From positions 4,092,001 to 4,156,000 of the forward strand of contig NZ_VIWW01000001.1 in the NCBI RefSeq assembly GCF_007829885.1: a DNA stretch of 64,000 bases. The letters run 5' to 3'. Below are positions 60,963-64,000 of this stretch, one piece after another (the first letter of the stretch is position 1; the number at the start of each line of letters is the position of its first letter). Source of the DNA: Streptomyces brevispora (lineage in GTDB: Bacteria; Actinomycetota; Actinomycetes; Streptomycetales; Streptomycetaceae). The notes beneath the pieces were generated by a model. That model made no database searches and was not told the DNA's origin. It saw nothing but the letters and a program-made list of their open reading frames with translations. A program made the translations under genes and the position numbers.

Positions 60963-62489
60963 GTGAGGCGTACGAGGTTCAGACTCCGATGTACGGTCGC
61001 GGCCGTCGCCGCCACGGCGGCGGCAGTGGGCGGGATGACCGCGGCAGCCGGCCCGGCAGGCGCTGCCCAGTCCGGTACCACCAGTACCTCATCCACCGCC
61101 CTGTCGCCCGAACTGGAAGCCATCCGCGCGGCGGAGGCCACCCAGCTGTACGGCAGCCCGGCCGAGCGCCCGCTCGCCGACCGCAAGACCGGGCTGATCT
61201 CGCTCGGCGACAGCGAGATCTCCGGCGAGGGCGTCGGCACGTACGAGGCCGGCACCAACGGCCCCGACAACTGGTGCCACCGCTCGCCCGACTCCGCCAT
61301 CCACCGCACCGGCATCCCGGCCGACGAGACGTACAACGTCTCCTGCTCCGGCGCGTACACCGGAAACATCGTCATCGGCGGATCGAAGCAGTACGCCGAC
61401 GAACTGGTGCAGAGCGACAACCTCGCCATCAAGGCGCGCAACACCCGCATCAAGATGATCGTGCTGGTGGCGGGCGCCAATGACGACCTCCAGTTCGGCC
61501 CGGTCATGACGGACTGCGTCGAGCGCTGGATCCTCTCCCAGGGCACGTGCGAGCCGAAGTACAACGGCGGCTGGCAGGCCCGGGTCGACGCACTCGTCCC
61601 CAAGGTCGAGAAGACCGTGGGCGACCTGCGGACCGTCATGTCGAACGCCGGATACGCCAACAACGACTACAAGCTCGTCGTCATGGGCTACCCGAGCCCG
61701 ATCGGCCCGGACTTCGGTGACAACCCGAACTTCCCCGGCAAGCTTCCCGGTGGCTGCGCCGGATACGACTCCGACGCCGCCTGGGGTCGTAACACCGCCG
61801 TTCCCGCCTTCGAGCGCGGCATGCGCAAGGCCGCGTCCGACACGGGAGCCGTCTACCTGGACAACTCCCGGCTCTTCCACGGCCACGAGGTGTGCAGCGA
61901 GTCCACCTGGGCCCGCGGCCTCTTCATCGACCTGTCGCACTTCCCGCCGGACTCCAACTCCGTCCGGCAGTCCTTCCACCCGAACGCAGCCGGCCACGGC
62001 GCCTTCGCCTCCTGCCTGACCCAGATCTACAACTCGGGTCTGCGCGAGGCGAGCTGTGCCGACCCGGCGAGCACCGGAACGCCCGTGCTGCAGCCCGCGG
62101 CCTGGGACGACGTATTCAAGCCGATGCGCAACGAGGCCACCGGCACCTGTCTGGACGCCCCCGCCTCGGTCACCCGCAACAACACCGGAGCGACCGGCTG
62201 GGAGTGCCACGGCGGCCGCAACCAGGGCTGGTGGTACGACTCCGGCACGAAGACCGTCCGTACGGAGCTGAGCCACGACCGCTGCCTGGACGTACCGGGC
62301 GCCCACTACAAGGCCGGCGCCGCCCTCATCCTCTACAACTGCTCGGGCGCGGCCAACCAGCAGTTCGTCCGGCAGTCGGGCACCCTGCGCCCCGCCGCCT
62401 CGACGGGGCTGTGCGCGACACTGGCGGGCGCACATGACCCGCTGAGGCTCCAGACCTGCGACGGGAGCGCGAACCAGCGCTTCGCGTAG
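60963..62489 (+). CDS. Secreted SGNH hydrolase with ricin-type lectin domain
   Basis: A 508-residue exported esterase or lipase. Signal peptide (about 1-35). SGNH/GDSL domain (about 75-350): GDSEISG with catalytic Ser84, VAGANDD (block III Asn), and DLSHFPP..FHPNAAGH with the catalytic Asp/His. A C-terminal ricin B-type (CBM13) domain (about 380-508) with Q-x-W-like motifs (GRNQGWWY, ANQQF, ANQRFA). Three Cys pairs are expected to form disulfides. GTG start after GGGAGG. It likely acts on glycans or lipids outside the cell. Confidence 0.92.
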   Translation: MRRTRFRLRCTVAAVAATAAAVGGMTAAAGPAGAAQSGTTSTSSTALSPELEAIRAAEATQLYGSPAERPLADRKTGLISLGDSEISGEGVGTYEAGTNGPDNWCHRSPDSAIHRTGIPADETYNVSCSGAYTGNIVIGGSKQYADELVQSDNLAIKARNTRIKMIVLVAGANDDLQFGPVMTDCVERWILSQGTCEPKYNGGWQARVDALVPKVEKTVGDLRTVMSNAGYANNDYKLVVMGYPSPIGPDFGDNPNFPGKLPGGCAGYDSDAAWGRNTAVPAFERGMRKAASDTGAVYLDNSRLFHGHEVCSESTWARGLFIDLSHFPPDSNSVRQSFHPNAAGHGAFASCLTQIYNSGLREASCADPASTGTPVLQPAAWDDVFKPMRNEATGTCLDAPASVTRNNTGATGWECHGGRNQGWWYDSGTKTVRTELSHDRCLDVPGAHYKAGAALILYNCSGAANQQFVRQSGTLRPAASTGLCATLAGAHDPLRLQTCDGSANQRFA

Positions 62490-62560
62490 CAGCACGGGAC
62501 CGGCTGTACGGGGAGCGGACCAGCGCTTCGCGTGACAGCCAGGACCGGCTGTACGGGGAG
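62473..62560 (+). repeat. 46-bp tandem duplication spanning the end of the SGNH hydrolase gene
   Basis: ACCAGCGCTTCGCGT...CCGGCTGTACGGGGAG occurs at 62473-62514 and again at 62519-62560 with a few differences. The first copy holds the last codons and stop (TAG 62487-62489); the second lies in the 3' region. Confidence 0.85.
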
Positions 62561-62587
62561 GGGCGCACGACGCGGCCCCTCCCCGTA
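62552..62587. terminator. Bidirectional terminator
   Basis: 13-bp perfect stem (62552-62564 with 62575-62587) around a 10-nt loop, between the convergent hydrolase and aminopeptidase genes. Confidence 0.85.
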
Positions 62588-62602
62588 CTCCGTACCCCGG
62601 GG

Positions 62603-63904
62603 TCAGCCGGACGTCACGAACGCGCCCAGGATCGCCGCCAGGTGCCCCGGGTCGTCCGCCCCGCACAGTTCGCGCGCCGAGTGCATCGACAGCCCCGGTA
62701 CCCCCACGTCCACGGTTGGGACACCCAGCCGGGCCGCGGTGAGCGGGCCGATCGAGGTACCGCACGGCATCGCGTTGTTGGAGACGAACGGCTGCCACGG
62801 GGCTCCCGCCCGCTCGCAGGCCGACGCGAACAGCGCGATGCCCGTCGAGTCGGTGGCGTAGCGCTGGTTGACGTTGACCTTGACGGTGGGGCCGCTGTTG
62901 GGCAGCGGGCGGTGGTCGGGGTCGTGCCGCTCCGCGTAGTTGGGGTGCACCGCGTGCGCCATGTCGGCCGAGACGCAGAAGGCACCGGCCAGGGCCCGCG
63001 ACCAGTCCTCCGGGCTTCCGCCGCGTGCGGTGACCGAACGGCTCAGGACGCGCTCCAGCAGCGGGCTCTGCGCACCCGTGTCGGAACCGCTGCCGACCTC
63101 CTCGTGGTCGAAGGCCGCCAGGACGGGGATGTACGCGGGCTCCTCGGCGGCCGTCGCCGCACCGGCCAGGGCCGTGACGCCGGCGTGCACCGACACCAGG
63201 TTGTCCAGCCGGGAGGAGACCACGAACTCCCTTTCGGCGCCCAGGTATCCGGGCGGCTGGATGTCGTGGAGCATCAGGTCCCAGCCCAGCACCTCGTCCG
63301 GGTCGGCCTCCGCCGCCGCCGCGACCCGGCGCAGCAGCGCCCCCTCCTCGGCGGCGCCGAGCGACCAGACCGGGGCGATATGGCGCTGCCGGTCCAGCGC
63401 CAGGCCGTCGTTGACGGCCCGGTCCAGGTGGATGGCCAGCTGGGGCACCCGCAGCAGCGGTTCGTCGATCTGGACGAGCCGGGAGTCGGTCGTGCCGCCG
63501 GGGCCGCGGAGGGCGAGGCGGCCGGAGATGCCCAGATCGCGGTCGAGCCAGGTGTTGAGCGGGACTCCGCCGTAGATCTCCACCGCGATCTGACGCCAGC
63601 CCGCGGAGGAGGTGTCGGGGGTGGGCTTGATCCGCAGGTTCGGTGAGTCGGTGTGGGTGCCGACGATCCGGAAGGGCGTGTGCGCGGGCGTGCCCTCGGG
63701 GGCGTACCAGGCGATCAGCGCGCCGCCGCGGACGACGAAGCTGCCGCCCGTGGTGCCCGTCCAGTCGTCGGTGCCCCGCAGTTCACGGAAGCCGGCCTTC
63801 TCCAGCCGCTGGGCGGCGCTCGCGACGGCGTGGTACGGGGAGGGGCTGGCCTTGATGAAGGAGAGCAGATCGTCGACGTGGCTGCGGTGGTGGACCGGCG
63901 TCAT
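62603..63904 (-). CDS. M18-family aminopeptidase
   Basis: A 433-residue cytosolic zinc aminopeptidase (aspartyl aminopeptidase type). Metal site residues in RIVGTHTDSPNLRIKP (His, Asp), AFDHEEVGSGSDTGAQSP (catalytic Glu pair) and CVSADMAHAVHPNYAERHDP; C-terminal DVGVPGLSMHSARELCG. It removes N-terminal Asp/Glu or other residues. GGAGACC lies before the ATG. Ordinary housekeeping gene. Confidence 0.95.
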   Translation of the reverse strand: MTPVHHRSHVDDLLSFIKASPSPYHAVASAAQRLEKAGFRELRGTDDWTGTTGGSFVVRGGALIAWYAPEGTPAHTPFRIVGTHTDSPNLRIKPTPDTSSAGWRQIAVEIYGGVPLNTWLDRDLGISGRLALRGPGGTTDSRLVQIDEPLLRVPQLAIHLDRAVNDGLALDRQRHIAPVWSLGAAEEGALLRRVAAAAEADPDEVLGWDLMLHDIQPPGYLGAEREFVVSSRLDNLVSVHAGVTALAGAATAAEEPAYIPVLAAFDHEEVGSGSDTGAQSPLLERVLSRSVTARGGSPEDWSRALAGAFCVSADMAHAVHPNYAERHDPDHRPLPNSGPTVKVNVNQRYATDSTGIALFASACERAGAPWQPFVSNNAMPCGTSIGPLTAARLGVPTVDVGVPGLSMHSARELCGADDPGHLAAILGAFVTSG

Positions 63905-64000
63905 GCGGTCTCCGCCTTTCCGGTGTTGGACGGTGAAGGTGTTCGGCCGTGCGGGTTCGGATGCTGGGGCTGTGGGGCTGTGGGGCTGCGCAGGTGTGAG

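Noticed and set aside
63964..63988. CTGTGGGGC repeats at the window edge
   Set aside because: Short, low-complexity and cut by the window; no meaning can be assigned.

Overview
The window is high-GC chromosomal DNA of a filamentous actinomycete, almost certainly Streptomyces. The codon use is strongly GC-biased, GTG starts are frequent, and typical Streptomyces gene families are present: HTH/DUF5753 regulators with a DUF397-type partner, a SpoIIE-type phosphatase, secreted chitinase and SGNH/ricin hydrolases, and 6C RNA. I see no rRNA, tRNA, CRISPR array, insertion sequence or prophage.

Layout. 1-5.4 kb: a divergent catabolic locus (PLP amino-acid deaminase, PfkB kinase, IclR regulator, RidA, GntP permease). 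5.6-7.5 kb: a secreted GH18 chitinase with a DasR-type operator. 8.1-20.2 kb: a complete Tad/Flp pilus locus (CpaB, TadZ, two TadE-like pseudopilins, TadA, TadB, TadC, a two-component system, Flp pilin, TadG, lipoprotein, OmpA protein). 20.2-24.3 kb: small regulators and poorly known genes, including a frameshifted AbiEi-like/DUF559 gene. 24.7-29.7 kb: a nitroreductase-hemerythrin fusion, an XRE regulator, a secreted beta-propeller, a YihY protein and a DinB protein. 30-36.8 kb: a second Tad-related cluster carrying the prepilin peptidase, a Flp-like pilin fused to a Hint domain and a C-terminal toxin-like domain with a coupled downstream gene, a membrane protein ending in a Flp-like segment, a lipoprotein and a DUF192 protein. 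37-64 kb: mostly housekeeping (methyltransferase, 6C RNA, aldo/keto reductase, cis-isoprenyl transferase, PhoH, SLT-like protein, AI-2E family transporter, AhpD-AhpC/OxyR, PadR-regulated ABC transporter, SPFH protein, penicillin-binding protein, catalase, SpoIIE phosphatase, fumarase, SGNH hydrolase, M18 aminopeptidase).

Main result. Six promoter regions share one architecture: a tandem pair of GGGCCC-like palindromes 8 bp apart, then 23 or 24 nt, then a TANNNT -10 box, with no recognisable -35. They precede the Flp pilin, the prepilin peptidase, the pilin-Hint-toxin gene, the Flp-tailed membrane protein, a lipoprotein and one unknown gene. This ties the two Tad clusters, 10-18 kb apart, into one apparent regulon. 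The LuxR-type response regulator encoded just upstream of the pilin is the natural candidate activator. The pilin-Hint-toxin gene and its overlapping downstream partner suggest that the Tad machinery may export or display a polymorphic toxin with its own immunity protein.
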